This document shows, piece after piece, positions 4,488-5,797 of a stretch of 5,797 nucleotides of DNA. The DNA comes from Clostridia bacterium (lineage in GTDB: Bacteria; Bacillota; Clostridia; Christensenellales; Aristaeellaceae). Each line of letters starts with the position of its first letter. Positions within the stretch are counted from its first letter, which is position 1. The position numbers were made by a program, and so were the translations under genes. The notes under the pieces are model-generated. The model was not told where the DNA came from and made no database searches. It saw nothing but the letters and a program-made list of their open reading frames with translations. The stretch is from the NCBI GenBank assembly GCA_900769875.1, contig CAAGII010000174.1, positions 1 to 5,797 on the forward strand, written 5' to 3'.

Positions 4488-5797
4488 ATGAAAAAAAGAA
4501 GGAAGAGAATCATGAAATGGTTCCTGCTCGCCTATGTCATTGCAGCGCTTGCGCCATTCATTGTGGTACCACTGATCTCTCGGGGAAAGGCGAAAGCACC
4601 TGTCCCGGATTTCATTTCCTGCGAAGGGACGCGCGCAACCATACTTGCCACGGGGCAGGAAGCCTTTGACGCGCGCATGAATCTGATCTCGAACGCAGAG
4701 CATTCCCTGGATGTGGGCGCATTTGTCTTTGCAGACGACAGCACGGGCTCCGAAATCGCCGCCGCGCTTCTGAGCGCTGCGGATCGCGGTGTTCATGTGC
4801 GCATTCTGCTGGACGGCCTGTCCGGCAGAAATGCGCTGGCCTTCAGCAATCTGGGCTATGCCCTGGCAGACCACGAAAACATTGAAATACGCCTGTACAA
4901 TCCGCCCAATCTGCTCAAGCCGTGGGCCATGAACGTTCGATACCACGAAAAGTACATCATCGTGGACGAGCGGATCCTTGTGCTCGGCGGCCGCAATCTG
5001 TCGGACGACTTTCTCACGCCCGAGGGACATCCGCGGTACAACTATGACATGGATGTTCTGGTCTTCAGCGAGACCCCCGGAGAGAATGGCGTCGCCGCCG
5101 CGCTCACGCTTTATTTTGATACAATCTGGCAGGAGGAAAGCAAGCCCGCTTATCTGCATGCGCCATTTTACCGAAGGGACGCGGTGCAGGAGCTGAAGAC
5201 CCGGTACAGGCAGCAGCATCTCAATTTCTGCACGCTCCGCCCGGATGTGGTAGGAGCGCGCAGCTGGGAGAGCCAGACCCATCCGATTCAAAGCTATGCG
5301 CTGATGGTCAATCCCATCCAGACGACGGCGACTAGCCCGGAGGTATGGGATTCCCTGTCCGCACTCATGCGCTCTGCCAACGAAAGGGTATGGATTCAAA
5401 CCCCATATCTCGTGCTTGACGGCAGGATGTGGCACGATCTGGAGGAGCTGGCACATTCATCGGTCGAAAACCGCGTGCTGACCAACTCAAGGGCCGGCGG
5501 AAACAATCTGATCGCATCCTCCGACATGCTGCTGCGAAGGCGTTCCCTGCTGCGCACGGGCGTAGAGATTTTCACGTTTCAGGGAGATGCATCCATGCAC
5601 ACCAAAACCATGCTGATTGATCGCGACATCAGCGTGTTCGGCTCCTTCAACTTTGACATGCGCAGCGCCTACATCGACACCGAGGTGATGCTGATGATTC
5701 AGAGCGAAGGGGTTAACCGCCAGCTGGAAGCGCACATGCAGGAGTTGCATGCGCAATCCCTGCCCATGGATCCCTCTGCAGCCGTCGGGGATAGATC
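4488..5797 (+). CDS. Membrane-anchored phospholipase D superfamily protein, cardiolipin-synthase-like (3' end outside window)
   Basis: The frame is open from ATG 4488 to the window end, giving 436 residues without a stop. The N-terminus is a polybasic patch (KKRRKR, 2-7) followed by one hydrophobic helix (about 11-31), a signal anchor that would put the catalytic part outside the membrane. Two HKD half-sites are intact. HEKYIIVD (H153, K155, D160) is followed by GGRN (167-170), and HTKTMLID (H371, K373, D378) by GSFNFDMRSA (from 385). Supporting family features are the fold-starting helix around F60, RGVHVRILLDG (from R100) and IQTPYL (303-308) opening the second half. Family members make cardiolipin from phosphatidylglycerol or hydrolyse/transfer phospholipid head groups. 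Placement 7 nt after cdsA favours a phospholipid role. Unlike classical Cls, only one membrane helix is seen. The true start could instead be ATG 4512, which has a better-placed AAGGA and would drop the basic patch. Confidence 0.88.
   Translation, partial: MKKRRKRIMKWFLLAYVIAALAPFIVVPLISRGKAKAPVPDFISCEGTRATILATGQEAFDARMNLISNAEHSLDVGAFVFADDSTGSEIAAALLSAADRGVHVRILLDGLSGRNALAFSNLGYALADHENIEIRLYNPPNLLKPWAMNVRYHEKYIIVDERILVLGGRNLSDDFLTPEGHPRYNYDMDVLVFSETPGENGVAAALTLYFDTIWQEESKPAYLHAPFYRRDAVQELKTRYRQQHLNFCTLRPDVVGARSWESQTHPIQSYALMVNPIQTTATSPEVWDSLSALMRSANERVWIQTPYLVLDGRMWHDLEELAHSSVENRVLTNSRAGGNNLIASSDMLLRRRSLLRTGVEIFTFQGDASMHTKTMLIDRDISVFGSFNFDMRSAYIDTEVMLMIQSEGVNRQLEAHMQELHAQSLPMDPSAAVGDR
4499..4507 (+). 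promoter_or_regulatory. Ribosome-binding-like sequence leaving the PLD start ambiguous
   Basis: AAGGAAGAG at 4499-4507 has AAGGA 8 nt before ATG 4512. ATG 4488 instead depends on GGAG at 4474-4477, 10 nt upstream and inside the end of cdsA. Either start gives an intact membrane anchor. The longer form adds MKKRRKRI. Confidence 0.45.

Noticed and set aside
3374..4513. 379-codon open frame on the minus strand
   Set aside because: It is antisense to tetR and cdsA, both of which have clear family motifs and ribosome binding sites. Its translation is Gln/Asp/Arg-rich with no recognisable domain, a typical shadow of GC-ending codons.
4371..5456. 361-codon open frame on the minus strand
   Set aside because: It is opposite the PLD gene, which has both HKD motifs. 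The antisense product shows no family features.
1..5797. tRNA, rRNA, CRISPR, insertion sequence or attachment site
   Set aside because: No cloverleaf-like segment, repeat-spacer pattern, transposase or flanking inverted repeat was found on reading both strands.

Overview
This is a compact bacterial segment with every gene on the + strand. Strong GGAGG-type ribosome binding sites, a textbook sigma-A promoter, overlapping stop/start junctions and DegV- and DhaS-type TetR families point to Bacillota, most likely a moderately GC-rich member of Clostridia. The taxonomy is inference from gene style and codon use; no marker gene settles it.

Layout: (1) 1-246 is the C-terminal end of a small membrane-associated protein of unknown function, cut by the window edge. 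(2) 269-1007 is an isolated unit: a near-consensus promoter, a TetR-type regulator (377-946) and a strong intrinsic terminator (971-1007). (3) From 1067 to the window end runs a tightly packed operon. It holds a divergent S-adenosylmethionine synthetase (1067-2233), a DegV/FakB-type lipid-binding protein (2223-3077), a second TetR regulator paralogous to the first (3105-3674), a phosphatidate cytidylyltransferase CdsA (3668-4480) and a membrane-anchored two-HKD phospholipase D/cardiolipin-synthase-like enzyme (4488 to beyond 5797, 3' end missing). Two junctions overlap and the other two gaps are 27 and 7 nt, so co-transcription is very likely.

How the genes may work together: DegV proteins of the FakB type hold fatty acids for phosphorylation and entry into phosphatidic acid synthesis. 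CdsA turns phosphatidic acid into CDP-diacylglycerol. PLD-superfamily cardiolipin synthases make cardiolipin from phosphatidylglycerol. Three of the five operon genes therefore sit on one membrane-phospholipid route, with a TetR regulator embedded among them. The MetK homologue is the odd member. It aligns almost without gaps to E. coli MetK, yet it has non-canonical residues at six positions reported to bind substrate or metal, while keeping others. It may be a neofunctionalised or weakened paralogue rather than the housekeeping enzyme. This is the most interesting point in the window.

No RNA genes, CRISPR arrays, insertion sequences or gene-free stretches longer than about 120 bases were seen.
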